Below, piece after piece: positions 34,548 through 43,155 of a DNA stretch of 64,000 nt. The stretch spans positions 160,780 through 224,779 of the forward strand of contig CAXTBB010000001.1 in assembly GCA_964242305.1 (NCBI GenBank). Direction: 5' to 3'. The DNA is from DATLGB01 sp964242305 (GTDB taxonomy: Bacteria > Actinomycetota > Thermoleophilia > Solirubrobacterales > Solirubrobacteraceae). Position 1 is the first letter of the stretch, and each line of letters starts with the position of its first letter. The notes below the pieces were generated by a model. The model saw nothing but the letters and a program-made list of their open reading frames with translations, was not told where the DNA came from and did no database searches. The translations under genes were made by a program, and so were the position numbers.

Positions 34548-35433
34548 TGCGCGTCCTCGCCGTCGACGGCGGGGGCATCCGGGGCTCATCCCCGCGCTCG
34601 TCCTCGCGGAGATCGAATCGCGGACCGGACGCCGCGTCGCCGAGCTGTTCGACCTCGTTGCGGGGACGTCGACGGGCGGCATCCTGGCCTGCGCGCTGAC
34701 CCGGCCCGGTGCGCCTCCCGCTGCCGAGATCGCCGACCTCTACGTCAGCGAGGGGCCGAAGATCTTCCACCACTCGCTGCTGCGGACGATCACCTCCGCG
34801 GCCGGCATCCTCGACGAACGCTACGACGACAGCGGCCTTCGGGCGGCGCTCACGCGGTTCCTCGGCGACGCGCGCCTGGCCGACACGCAAGTCCCGATCT
34901 TCGTGTGCGCCTACGACATCGAGGCACGCCGCGCGACGTTCTTCCGCACGGGCGAGGATGACGTCGCCCTCGTCGACGTCGCCCATGCCACCTCCGCCGC
35001 GCCGACCTACTTCGAGCCGGTCCGCGTCAACGGACGGGCGCTGGTCGACGGTGGCGTGTTCGCCTCCAACCCGTCCTACTGCGCCTACGTCGACCTCGTC
35101 AAGACGGGCCGGCAGCCGGACGTCCTCGCCTCGCTGGGGACAGGCGAGCAGAACCGGCCGATCCCCTTCGAGGACGCCCGCGGGTGGGGCATGCTCGGTT
35201 GGGCCCGGCCGATCATCAACGTCATGCTCTCCAGCCAGGCCGAGACCGTCGGCTTCGGGCTCGAGCACCTGCTCGGCGAGCGCTACGTGCGCCTCACCCG
35301 CCCGCTCGAGTTCGCCCGCGACGAGCTCGATGACGCCTCACCGGAGAACCTCGCCAACCTGCGCCGAGAGGCCGAGGCGCTGATCTCCGAGCGCGGCGCC
35401 GACATCGACGCGCTGTGCGCGCGGCTCGTCTGA
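34547..35433 (+). pseudogene. Patatin-like phospholipase with a frameshift near the N-terminus
   Basis: ATG 34547 opens MRVLAVDGGGIRG, the oxyanion-hole motif, but the next bases (CGGGGCTCATCC, ~34578) lack one base; with a C restored the frame goes on LIPALVLAEIESRTGRRVAEL to the nucleophile loop VAGTSTGGIL, then the aspartate motif LVDGGVFASNP and on to a stop at 35433. Everything after the shift is intact, about 290 residues in total, so this may be a recent mutation or a sequencing indel. Patatins cut acyl chains from lipids. Translational overlap with the cupredoxin gene places it in the copper module. Confidence 0.75.
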
Positions 35434-35561
35434 GCGATTCGCACGAAGCGGACGCGCTGCCCGATCGCCAAGTAGTCCTCGCTGCGGTCGTCAGGTTCGA
35501 TGGAGCCGAATCCCCGATCGTCGTTGAACGACACGACCGTTCCTTCGATCCGCTCCGACAT
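35283..35561 (-). pseudogene. Cold-shock-domain protein with internal deletion and lost stop
   Basis: The first 38 residues are a shortened CspA-type domain: MSERIEGTVVSFNDDRGFG, then SIEPDDRSEDYLAIGQRVRF. A normal domain has a further RNP-2 strand with VFVHFSAI and about 20 more residues between SED and GQRVRF, so an internal segment is missing. The frame then runs into the antisense of the patatin gene without a stop. Nucleic-acid binding would be lost. Confidence 0.5.
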
Positions 35562-35571
35562 CCGGCGGAGC

Positions 35572-35700
35572 AGGCTATTCGCCGCACGTAGACGCGTCGC
35601 GCCCCTTCAGCGGCTGCGGACTCCCGGGCATCGCCGTCGCGAGAGACGGTTTCGGCGATCGGGACGGTCTCGAGCAACTGCCAGAAGTACTTGACGTCCA
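35572..35700 (-). other. Coding-like segment with no recognised family
   Basis: Directly upstream of the cold-shock remnant, a minus-strand frame from GTG 35700 reads VDVKYFWQLLETVPIAETVS and later EGARRVYVRRIA, which looks like real helical protein rather than a shadow, but no proper end is found before it merges with the next gene. It may be part of another decayed gene. The surrounding 35434-35808 holds nothing else I recognise. Confidence 0.3.
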
Positions 35701-35808
35701 CGTGCTCGATCGCGCGATGAGTCGCGCGTACCGGGCAGCCAGCGGGCGTGACGGTACTCCCGGACGTGAGACAGATCGAGGCGAGGTGGTTCACGTGAAC
35801 CGCGGCGG

Positions 35809-36315
35809 TCACACACTGAGTCGTCGCCCGACAAAGGCGAGGACGCGGAAGACCTGCGGTGGCGGCTTGACGACCCGTTGCTCCTGCGGGTACGCCGTGA
35901 AGAGGACCGCGAGTCGGAGCAGCGACAGTGGGTCCTTGGGCGGCAGCGTGACCTTCCCGAGGCTGACGAGGCGGTGGAACTCCCGGAAGAAGGACTCGAA
36001 GCCCAATGCCGGGGCGTGCGTGTCGACGAAGGTCACGTTCGCCTCGCCGTCTCCCCGGAGCGTGTGCGGAGTCCCTGGCGGCACCGACACCGTCTCTCCA
36101 GGCCCGAGCGTCTGCCACGCATCGCCCACGAGCACTTCGAGGCGACCTTCCAGCACCGCATACGTCTCCGTGGCGCCTGGATGCACGTGCACCGGCGCGC
36201 CGGTCCACGGCTCGCCAGGCCGGACGCGGTTGACCGTCTCGAATGCCGCGTCGGTTTGGGTGATCTCCCACGTCATGTCGACCCCAGGACGGAAGTCGAG
36301 GCGCTCGCCGGACAT
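35809..36315 (-). CDS. Cupin-domain protein
   Basis: A 168-residue protein with one good cupin barrel: motif 1 VHVHPGATETYAVLEGRLEV (two His and a Glu) and motif 2 VPPGTPHTLRGDG (the last His). The four metal ligands are present, unlike in the other cupin at 21722. The C-terminal 60 residues (FFREFHRLVSLGKV... PPKDPLSLLRLAVLFTAY) form helices seen in cupins of the quercetinase-like group. Metal-dependent dioxygenase or sugar isomerase are both possible. ATG 36315 chosen; TTG 36327 possible. Confidence 0.75.
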   Translation of the reverse strand: MSGERLDFRPGVDMTWEITQTDAAFETVNRVRPGEPWTGAPVHVHPGATETYAVLEGRLEVLVGDAWQTLGPGETVSVPPGTPHTLRGDGEANVTFVDTHAPALGFESFFREFHRLVSLGKVTLPPKDPLSLLRLAVLFTAYPQEQRVVKPPPQVFRVLAFVGRRLSV

Positions 36316-36341
36316 ACGGGGAGTCAATCAGACGCAGTGGG

Positions 36342-36815
36342 TCAGGCGACCTCGCGGAGGCGGCCCGTCTCGACCTCGTAGACGAACCCGCGAGCGGAGG
36401 TGCACAGGGTCAGCGGCTCGGCGACGCGGAGCGTCTCCAGCTGCCGGCGGACGCTCTCGTCGACGTCGTCGAAGGCGTGCAATGGGCCGTCGGGGTTGGC
36501 GCCGGTGGCGTCGTGGATGCGGTCGCGCAGGTCCTCCTCGTGACCGTTGAGGCCGCAGCCCGTGTGCTGGATGACCATGACGTCGCGGGTGCCGAGCAGC
36601 GCCTGGGAGAGCGTGAGGGAGCGGATGACGTCGTCGGTGACGATGCCGCCGGCGTTGCGGATCACGTGGGCCTCTCCCAGGTGCAGGCCGAGCAGGCGGA
36701 TGTCCATGCAGGCGACGATGGCCAGCTTCAGGGCCGGGGGGGTGGGAAGGTCGCCGGCGGTGAAGACGTTGGCGTGGCGCGCTGCGTTGCGGAGGAGGTC
36801 GTCGACGGTGCTCAC
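36342..36815 (-). CDS. Beta-class carbonic anhydrase
   Basis: A 157-residue zinc enzyme that hydrates CO2. The motif IVACMDIRL supplies the first Cys and the Asp-Arg pair, VIRNAGG follows, and IQHTGCGLNG has the His and second Cys. Length fits the short beta-CA subclass found in actinobacteria. GTG 36815 overlaps the stop of the upstream glycosidase lipoprotein, so they share a transcript. Confidence 0.9.
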   Translation of the reverse strand: MSTVDDLLRNAARHANVFTAGDLPTPPALKLAIVACMDIRLLGLHLGEAHVIRNAGGIVTDDVIRSLTLSQALLGTRDVMVIQHTGCGLNGHEEDLRDRIHDATGANPDGPLHAFDDVDESVRRQLETLRVAEPLTLCTSARGFVYEVETGRLREVA

Positions 36816-38110
36816 GGGCGCGAGCGTATCGAGGCGCCCACCAGGTCTCCCGACCGAGCCTGGAAGGTGGCGCCGGGATCGGCGTCCACCGTGGCCGCGA
36901 AGGTCCCGTCGGGCTGGGTGCGCAGGCGCAAGACGACCCGGTCGTCGGCCAGCACGCGGACGGGACGCGCACCTGTCCCCGGCCGGACGAGGCCCCAGAC
37001 GGCGACCCGGCCGCCCGCCACCCGCCGGACGGTCAAGGGCAACGCGAACGCCGCCCAGGCCGGTTTGGGACCGCCGTCGGCGAAGAACAGCCCGGACTGG
37101 TAGTCGCGCCAGCGCGTTCGCACGTCGCGACCAGGCCGCTCGGGCAGGTCGCGGACGAGGAACTGCGCGACGGAGCGGACGTGCCGGTTTGCGCGCGCGA
37201 TCTGCTCCGCCTCGCCGAGCCGGCGCGCCTGCTCGGCCGGCGTGATGTCCCAGGTCGGGTCGGGCGGGTTGGTCTGGTCCCCGTACTCGGTCAGGTAGAC
37301 GGGCAGGTCGTGCTCGAAGTGGCCCTGCTCGTAGAGCTGGTGCAGCGTGTCGGTGAGGCGGTCGAGGTCGCCCATGCGGACGGTCTCGGGCTGCGGGTCG
37401 TGTGCCCCCGGCGTCAGCTCGCCCGTGTAGGGATGGTGCGACCAACCGTCGCCGGGCAGCGGCGGTCCACTGCCCGCCAACGCCCGCAGGAAGGTCAGCG
37501 GCGCCATGCGCTCGTCCCCCTCCCCCGTCGCCTGCCCCAGAGACGAGGTCGCGCCGATGAGGGCCAGCGCGTCCGGAGCGGCCGCCTTGATCCGGGGGAC
37601 CGCCGCGCGGACCATCGCCCCGTAGACGACCGGCGACGCGGGCCTGCCGTCCACCCACTGCGGCCGCAGGAACACCCCCAGGTTCGGCTCGTTCCAGACC
37701 GTGAAGGCAGCGGCGTCCGGATAGCGGTGCGCCACCGCCGCGGCGAAGTCCGCGTAGGCCGGCACGTCCATCCGCCCGCCCGTCCAGGCCGGCAGGAAGA
37801 AGGCGATGTCGACGTCCAGCTTCAGGCCGCGCGCCGTCGCGAGCGCGTGCAACTGGTCCAGCGCGGCCCACTCGAAGCGCCCGCGCGCCGGCTCGACGAC
37901 GTCCCAGCCCGCCGTCACCCGCACCCAGTCGGTGCCGGCCGCCCGCAGGTCGTCCAGCGTGGCGGCGATCCGCTCCGGCGAGCGGTGCAGCAACTCGGCG
38001 TCGTCCTGCACGATCGTCACGACGCGCGGAGGCGGCGCGGGCGCCGGGTTCGTCCCGCCCCCGCAGCCCCCGAATACGAGCAGGAGGAGGAGGGGTAGTC
38101 GAGCCTTCAT
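36812..38110 (-). CDS. Lipoprotein glycosyl hydrolase, (beta/alpha)8 fold (GH39/GH5-like)
   Basis: A 432-residue lipoprotein. Lipobox LLLLVFGGCGGG, then a TIM-barrel region with the acid/base-type motif AAFTVWNEPNLGVF and a likely nucleophile in PVYLTEYGDQT. This layout fits clan GH-A glycosidases. A C-terminal strand domain (GTGARPVRVLADDRVVLRL) may bind sugars. ATG 38110 puts the signal directly at the start and overlaps the F420 gene's ATG on the other strand; ATG 38125 is a possible alternative. Confidence 0.8.
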   Translation of the reverse strand: MKARLPLLLLLVFGGCGGGTNPAPAPPPRVVTIVQDDAELLHRSPERIAATLDDLRAAGTDWVRVTAGWDVVEPARGRFEWAALDQLHALATARGLKLDVDIAFFLPAWTGGRMDVPAYADFAAAVAHRYPDAAAFTVWNEPNLGVFLRPQWVDGRPASPVVYGAMVRAAVPRIKAAAPDALALIGATSSLGQATGEGDERMAPLTFLRALAGSGPPLPGDGWSHHPYTGELTPGAHDPQPETVRMGDLDRLTDTLHQLYEQGHFEHDLPVYLTEYGDQTNPPDPTWDITPAEQARRLGEAEQIARANRHVRSVAQFLVRDLPERPGRDVRTRWRDYQSGLFFADGGPKPAWAAFALPLTVRRVAGGRVAVWGLVRPGTGARPVRVLADDRVVLRLRTQPDGTFAATVDADPGATFQARSGDLVGASIRSRP

Positions 38111-39068
38111 GCAGATCGGATTCAAGCTGATGGCCGAGGCCTTCCCCCCGCACGAGCTCGTCCGCCAGGCGGTCCGGGCCGAGGAGGCGGGGTTCGACTT
38201 CGTGGAGATCTCCGACCACTACCACCCGTGGCTCTACAGCCACGGCCACTCGCCGTTCGCGTGGTCGGTCCTGGCCGCGATCGCCGCGAAGACGGAGCGC
38301 ATCGAGCTGGCCACGGGCGTCACCTGCCCGAGCTTCCGCTACCACCCGGCCATCATCGCCCAGGCCGCCGCCACCACGCAGATCCTCGCCGACGGGCGCT
38401 TCGTCCTCGGCGTCGGCTCCGGCGAGCGGCTCAGCGAGCACATCACGGGCGGCGGCTGGCCGTCCGTCGACGTCCGCCAGGCCCGGCTGCGCGAGGCGCT
38501 CGAGATCATCCGCGCGCTGTGGTCGGGCGGCTACCAGACCGTCGAGAGCACGTTCTTCGAGGTTTCCGACGCGCGCGTCTACGACCTGCCGGAGACGGCA
38601 CCGCCGATCATCGTCGCCTCCGGCGGCGAGCGCGCGTCCAAGCTGGCCGCCGACCTCGGCGACGGCCTGTTCGCCACCGATCCCGACCCGGAGCTCGTCA
38701 CCGCCTACGCCGACGCGGGCGGCGAGGGACCGAAGTACGCCGAGGTCCCGCTCGCCTACGCCGAGGACGAGGCCGCCGGCGCCGCCTCCGCGCGCGAGAA
38801 GTTCCGCTTCGGCGCGCTCGGATGGAAGGTCATGTCCGAGCTTCCCAACCCGATCAACTTCGAGGCGGCCACCGCGTTCGTCAAGGACTCGGACATGGCC
38901 GAGTCGTTCGCCTGCGGCCCCGACGTCGAGCGTCACGTCGAGGTCTTCACGGAGTTCAAGGACGCCGGCTTCGACCGCCTCGCGCTCATCAACGCCGGTC
39001 CGGACACCGACCCCTTCTTCGACTTCTTCACCGGAAAGCTGCACGACCGGCTCCGCGCGCTGGCATAG
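38109..39068 (+). CDS. F420-dependent LLM-class oxidoreductase (TIGR03557-like)
   Basis: A 319-residue TIM-barrel flavin/F420 enzyme: MQIGFKLMAE at the start, AEEAGFDFVEISDHYHPW, LATGVTCPSFRYHPAIIAQAAAT, LGVGSGERLSEHI, the usual coenzyme-binding features of the F420-dependent glucose-6-phosphate dehydrogenase-like group. It would use cofactor F420 to oxidise or reduce an unknown substrate. Its presence implies F420 is made in this organism. 7 bases precede the PhoD gene. Confidence 0.88.
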   Translation: MQIGFKLMAEAFPPHELVRQAVRAEEAGFDFVEISDHYHPWLYSHGHSPFAWSVLAAIAAKTERIELATGVTCPSFRYHPAIIAQAAATTQILADGRFVLGVGSGERLSEHITGGGWPSVDVRQARLREALEIIRALWSGGYQTVESTFFEVSDARVYDLPETAPPIIVASGGERASKLAADLGDGLFATDPDPELVTAYADAGGEGPKYAEVPLAYAEDEAAGAASAREKFRFGALGWKVMSELPNPINFEAATAFVKDSDMAESFACGPDVERHVEVFTEFKDAGFDRLALINAGPDTDPFFDFFTGKLHDRLRALA

Positions 39069-39075
39069 TCCGGCG

Positions 39076-40665
39076 ATGGATCGCCGCCGCTTCATCGCCG
39101 CAGGAGCCGCCCTGTGGTTGCCCTGGGACGTGCGGGAGGCGGACGCGCGGGCGCGCAAGAAGGCGCCGTTCGCCCGCGAGGGGGCGTTCGCCGACGGCGT
39201 GCTCAGCGGTGACCCCTCCCCCACCGCGGTCACCTTCTGGACGCGGCTGGACGCCAACGCGCAGGACAAGCTGCGGGTGGAGCTCGAGATCGCTCGCGAC
39301 GCCGGCTTCCGCCACACCGTCTTCCGCCGGCTGATCCCGACCCGCGCGTCGCGCGACCACACGGTCAAGGTCCGCGTCGGCGGCCTCAAGCCCGACCGGC
39401 GCTACTACTACCGCTTCTCGACCAAGACGGCGCACTCCGACGTCGGCCGCACGCAGACCGCGCCGGCGGCCGACTCGCGGCGTCCCGTCAAGGTCGGCTA
39501 CTTCGCCTGCCAGGACTTCAGCAGCGGTTACTTCGGCGCGTACCAGGCGCTGCTGGCGCTCGACCCCGACATCGTCATCTGCGGCGGCGACTACATCTAC
39601 GACCGCATCTACGACACGGACGGGTACGGCGGCGTGCGCGCGGACAAGATCGGCGCCAACGGGGACTCGGTGGCGCTCGTCGTGGGCGACTACCGGCTCA
39701 AGTACCGCCAGGCGCGCTCGGACGCCGACCTGCGCGAGCTGCACCGCCTCGTCCCGCTCGTCGCCCAGTGGGACGACCACGAGGTGACCGACAACTACGT
39801 CGGGACGCTGAACAGCTCGGGCGCCGACGACGGCGACCCGCGCGACACCTACGACCGCGCCCGGATCAACGCCGGGCACAAGGCCTGGCACGAGTTCATG
39901 CCCGCGCGCTCGTTCAAGGGCGCCCAGCGCGATCGCACCTATCGCAAGCTGTCCCTCGGCCGCACCGCCGAGCTGTTCATGTGCGACTCGCGCTCCTACC
40001 GCGACGATCAGCCCTGCGGCGGCGGCTCGCTGCAGCAGTGCAACGACACCGCGCCGGGAAGACAGTACCTCGGTGCTTCTCAGCTGAGCTGGCTCAAGAA
40101 CGGGCTGGCGCGCTCGGGCGCGAACTGGAGGCTGATCGGCAACCAGCTGATGATCATGCCGTTCCAGCTGGAGGGCGGCGTCAAGGTCGAGGTCGACTCG
40201 TGGCAGGGCTATCCCGCTCAGCGCACGGACCTGCTGACGCACATCCAGACCTCCGGCGTCCACGACGTCGTCTTCCTCACGGGGGACATCCACACGTTCT
40301 TCGCGGGTTCCGTGCTGCGCGACGGCACGACCGGGCCGGCCGTCGCGTCCGAGCTGGTGGGCGGGTCGACCACCTCTCCCGGCACGGCGCAGACGCTCGC
40401 CCACAGCGCCGGCGGCGTCCTGCCCCCCGACCTGATCGAACCCCTGTCGGACCAGGGCGTCCCGGCCATGAACCCGTGGATGAGCTACGCCGACACCCGC
40501 ACCCACGGCTGCGCGTTCGTGGAGCTGGGCGAGACGGAGGTCCGGGCGCGCTACCTCGGGTCGCAGGACCTCACGACGCTGGAGGGGTCGCGCACGGTCC
40601 GGCAGATCGCCGACCTGCGCATCGCCCGCGGGACCCCGGGAGTCCAGGTAGCCTCGCGGGCGTGA
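39076..40665 (+). CDS. phoD: PhoD-family alkaline phosphatase
   Basis: A 529-residue phosphatase/phosphodiesterase, exported by the Tat route (MDRRRFIAAGAALWLPW). N-terminal PhoD Ig-like domain (GVLSGDPSPTAVTFWTRLD), then the metallophosphoesterase core: VGYFACQDFSSG, ICGGDYIYDRIYD, AQWDDHEVTDNYVG, FMCDSRSYRDDQ, IGNQLMIMPF and LTGDIHTFFAG. It would scavenge phosphate from esters outside the cell. It overlaps the next gene by GTGA. Confidence 0.9.
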   Translation: MDRRRFIAAGAALWLPWDVREADARARKKAPFAREGAFADGVLSGDPSPTAVTFWTRLDANAQDKLRVELEIARDAGFRHTVFRRLIPTRASRDHTVKVRVGGLKPDRRYYYRFSTKTAHSDVGRTQTAPAADSRRPVKVGYFACQDFSSGYFGAYQALLALDPDIVICGGDYIYDRIYDTDGYGGVRADKIGANGDSVALVVGDYRLKYRQARSDADLRELHRLVPLVAQWDDHEVTDNYVGTLNSSGADDGDPRDTYDRARINAGHKAWHEFMPARSFKGAQRDRTYRKLSLGRTAELFMCDSRSYRDDQPCGGGSLQQCNDTAPGRQYLGASQLSWLKNGLARSGANWRLIGNQLMIMPFQLEGGVKVEVDSWQGYPAQRTDLLTHIQTSGVHDVVFLTGDIHTFFAGSVLRDGTTGPAVASELVGGSTTSPGTAQTLAHSAGGVLPPDLIEPLSDQGVPAMNPWMSYADTRTHGCAFVELGETEVRARYLGSQDLTTLEGSRTVRQIADLRIARGTPGVQVASRA

Positions 40666-41264
40666 TCGACGCCGCCGCCATCCGCGAGCGCCTCGGCGAG
40701 CCGAGCGCGGTCGTCGGCGGCAAGCAGCTCGACCACCTCGACCCGCACGCGAGCGCGTTCGTGGCCGCGTCCCCGATGGTCATCGTCGCCTCCGCGGACG
40801 CGAGCGGCGCCTGCGACTCGACCCCGCGCGGCGACTTCCCCGGCTTCGTCGCCCAGCTGGACCCGCGCACGCTGCTGATCCCCGAGCGCAAGGGCAACAA
40901 GCGCGCCGACACGCTGGTCAACGTCGCCCAGACGGGCCAGATCGGCCTGCTCTTCCTGGTCCCGGGGGTGACGGAGACGCTGCGCGTCAACGGAGGCGCC
41001 GCCGTGATCGACGACCTCGCGCTGCTGGCGCCGCTGGCCGCCCGCGGGCGCACCCCGGACCTGGGCCTGCGCGTGGACATCGAGGAGGTCTTCTTCCACT
41101 GCGCCCGGGCGTTCCTGCGCTCGCAGCTGTGGGAGCCCGACACCTGGCCCGACGAGCGCCCGATCCCGTCGCTCGGCCGCGTCCTCTCCGACCAGACGGC
41201 CGGCCGCCACGACGCGCAGCGCCTCGACGCCGTCCTCGCAGAGGACGCCGAGGACCTTGGCTGA
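40662..41264 (+). CDS. Pyridoxamine 5'-phosphate oxidase-like FMN protein
   Basis: A 200-residue protein of the flavin-binding split-barrel (PPOX) superfamily, MSMEG_1061-like: HASAFVAASPMVIVASADASG, STPRGDFPGF, LLIPERKGNKRADTLVNVA and IGLLFLVPGVTETLRVNGGA. F420 or FMN can bind this fold. Start GTG 40662 overlaps the PhoD stop. Whether it shares F420 with the upstream LLM enzyme cannot be told. Confidence 0.85.
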   Translation: MIDAAAIRERLGEPSAVVGGKQLDHLDPHASAFVAASPMVIVASADASGACDSTPRGDFPGFVAQLDPRTLLIPERKGNKRADTLVNVAQTGQIGLLFLVPGVTETLRVNGGAAVIDDLALLAPLAARGRTPDLGLRVDIEEVFFHCARAFLRSQLWEPDTWPDERPIPSLGRVLSDQTAGRHDAQRLDAVLAEDAEDLG

Positions 41265-41339
41265 GGGGTGGCGCAGGCGGCGCCAGCCCGGCGCGGCGCC
41301 GCGAGGGTCCTAAAGCGCCGCCGGAGGCGGGCCCCCAGG

Positions 41340-42002
41340 TCAATACGCGTACGCGGCGATCACCGGCGTGAGAACGGCCAGGGTGCGCAGCGTCCCCGGC
41401 GGCGGAAGCTCGGCGAGCGCGACGCCGTAGGTGTTCGAGAACGCGAAGCCGAGGTGCATCGTGCGCTGGAAGTCCTGCGCGTTGTCGGTGACCGTGTTCA
41501 GGCCGGTCGCATAGTCGAGCAGCGACGGCCCCTTCGCCCGCACCGCCTTCACCCGGCTCAGGACGCCCAGGGGTGTCCCGTCGGCGGCCTCGAGCTGCCA
41601 CGCCTCCGCGCCGACGACGAGCGGGACGCGGGCGATGACCTGCCCGGTGGCGTCGTCGTAGCGAAGCTCCTCGCCGTCGACGTTGTGGACGCTGCCGATC
41701 GGCCGCCGGTCGCCGTCGCTGACCTCGACGCGAGGGTCCTGCTTCTCGTTGCGGCTGAAGACGTGAGCGATTGCCTTGCCGTCACCGTCGAGGACCTGAG
41801 CCTTGATGTCCTGACCGGAGTCCATGCCGGTGGCCGTGACCATGCGCCACATCCCGCGCTTGGCGACGCCGCCGCCGTACTCGCGCTTGGTTCGCCCGAC
41901 GGGGTTCTCGTCGGCGTCGAACAGGTTCCAGTGGTGGCCGAGTGCGCTGTTGCCGGGCTTGAACGTGGCGGTCAGCTCAGTCAGGGTGAGAACGTCGGTC
42001 AT
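41340..42002 (-). CDS. Scramblase/LURP-one-like protein
   Basis: A 220-residue protein with a tubby-like barrel pattern: TFKPGNSALGHHWNLFDADEN, VRDG-like strand turns (AQVLDGDGKAIAHVFSRNEK, VEVSDGDRRPIGSVHNVDG), and a hydrophobic C-terminal helix (LRTLAVLTPVIAAYAY). Members of the phospholipid scramblase/LURP-one superfamily. Role in bacteria unknown. Confidence 0.65.
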   Translation of the reverse strand: MTDVLTLTELTATFKPGNSALGHHWNLFDADENPVGRTKREYGGGVAKRGMWRMVTATGMDSGQDIKAQVLDGDGKAIAHVFSRNEKQDPRVEVSDGDRRPIGSVHNVDGEELRYDDATGQVIARVPLVVGAEAWQLEAADGTPLGVLSRVKAVRAKGPSLLDYATGLNTVTDNAQDFQRTMHLGFAFSNTYGVALAELPPPGTLRTLAVLTPVIAAYAY

Positions 42003-42057
42003 AGGTGCAGCGACTCTTGCACATTGCAGGAGGTTCGCGACCTACCGTGACGCTTTC

Positions 42058-43155
42058 GTGAGCCGTCCCGCGCCGAAGAAGCCCCCTCGCCGGCGCCCGA
42101 AGCGCCGCTCCCGCGGCCCACGCGTCGCCGTCGCCCTGGTCCTGCTCGTGCTCGCCGCGCTGCCGTTCGGCGCGCTCGCCTGGGCCGATCGCGACGGCGC
42201 CGGCCGCGTCCCCGCCGGCACCCGCATCGGCGGGATCGACGTCGGCGGCCTGGACGCGACCACGGCGATCCGGCGCCTGCGGGCGCGGATCGGGATCCCC
42301 GCCTCGCGGGCCGTCAGGGTCACCGTCGACGGAGACACCACCGCCACGCTCACGGCTCGCCGAGCGGGTGTCTCCCTCGACCTCGAGGACGCGGTCCGCC
42401 GTGCCGTCGCCCGCGGTCGTCAGGGCAGCTTCCTGACCCGCGGGTGGCGGCAGCTCACCGGGGCCGAGCTGTCGTCCACCGAGTCGGTCCGGATCGGGGT
42501 CAGCCGCGCCCGCGTCCAGCGCTTCGTCGACGGCCTCGCCGCCCAGGTCTCCGTCCCCGCCCAGTCGGCCAGCTTCAGCGTCACCGTCGACTCAGTCGGC
42601 ATCACGGACGGCCACGACGGCCAGCAGCTCGCCGACGCGAGCCGGCTGACCAGCCGCCTCGTCCGCTCCCTGCGCAGCCTGCGCTCGACCCGCCGCCTGC
42701 ACGCGTCCACCGAGGTCGTCCGGCCCGCCGCCACCGACACCTCGCTGTGGGACGCGCACCCGACCGTCGTCACCGTCTCCCGCGAAGAGAAGCTCGCGCG
42801 CGTCTTCGAGCGCGGCGCCGTCGTCAAGACCTACCACGTCGCCGTCGGCACGCCCGAGTACCCGACCCCGCTCGGCACCTTCACCGTCCAGTCGATGCAG
42901 AAGGACCCCGTCTGGAACGTCCCCGACTCCGACTGGGCGGGCGACCTGGCCGGCAAGACGATCCCGGCCGGCGACCCCGCCAACCCGCTCAAGGCGCGCT
43001 TCATCGGCTTCAACGGATCCGTCGGCTTCCACGGGACGGCCGACCTGGCCTCGCTGGGCCAGGCGGCCTCGCACGGCTGCGTGCGCATGAACCCCGCCGA
43101 CGTGAAGGACCTCTTCACGCGGGTCACGGTCGGCACGACCGTCTTCGTCGGCTGA
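42058..43155 (+). CDS. L,D-transpeptidase with peptidoglycan-binding-like domain
   Basis: A 365-residue membrane-anchored cell-wall enzyme. A very basic N-terminus (KKPPRRRPKRRSRG) and one membrane helix (VALVLLVLAALPFGALAWA) precede a VanW-like/ peptidoglycan-binding region (GGIDVGGLDATTAIRRLRAR) and a YkuD catalytic domain ending FHGTADLASLGQAASHGCVR, with the catalytic Cys in SHGCVRM and a His upstream. It makes 3-3 peptidoglycan crosslinks or attaches proteins. GTG 42058 is used because it precedes the basic segment; a GGAGG lies further upstream. It faces the scramblase-like gene. Confidence 0.9.
   Translation: MSRPAPKKPPRRRPKRRSRGPRVAVALVLLVLAALPFGALAWADRDGAGRVPAGTRIGGIDVGGLDATTAIRRLRARIGIPASRAVRVTVDGDTTATLTARRAGVSLDLEDAVRRAVARGRQGSFLTRGWRQLTGAELSSTESVRIGVSRARVQRFVDGLAAQVSVPAQSASFSVTVDSVGITDGHDGQQLADASRLTSRLVRSLRSLRSTRRLHASTEVVRPAATDTSLWDAHPTVVTVSREEKLARVFERGAVVKTYHVAVGTPEYPTPLGTFTVQSMQKDPVWNVPDSDWAGDLAGKTIPAGDPANPLKARFIGFNGSVGFHGTADLASLGQAASHGCVRMNPADVKDLFTRVTVGTTVFVG

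Noticed and set aside
36342..39389. A 1015-residue open frame on the minus strand
   Set aside because: It joins the carbonic anhydrase frame to antisense of the F420, PhoD and glycosidase genes; only the last 157 codons look like real protein. High GC keeps stops rare.
41265..41339. Rho-independent terminator between the PPOX and scramblase-like genes
   Set aside because: GC-rich short inverted repeats are present but with no clear stem plus T-tract on either strand.
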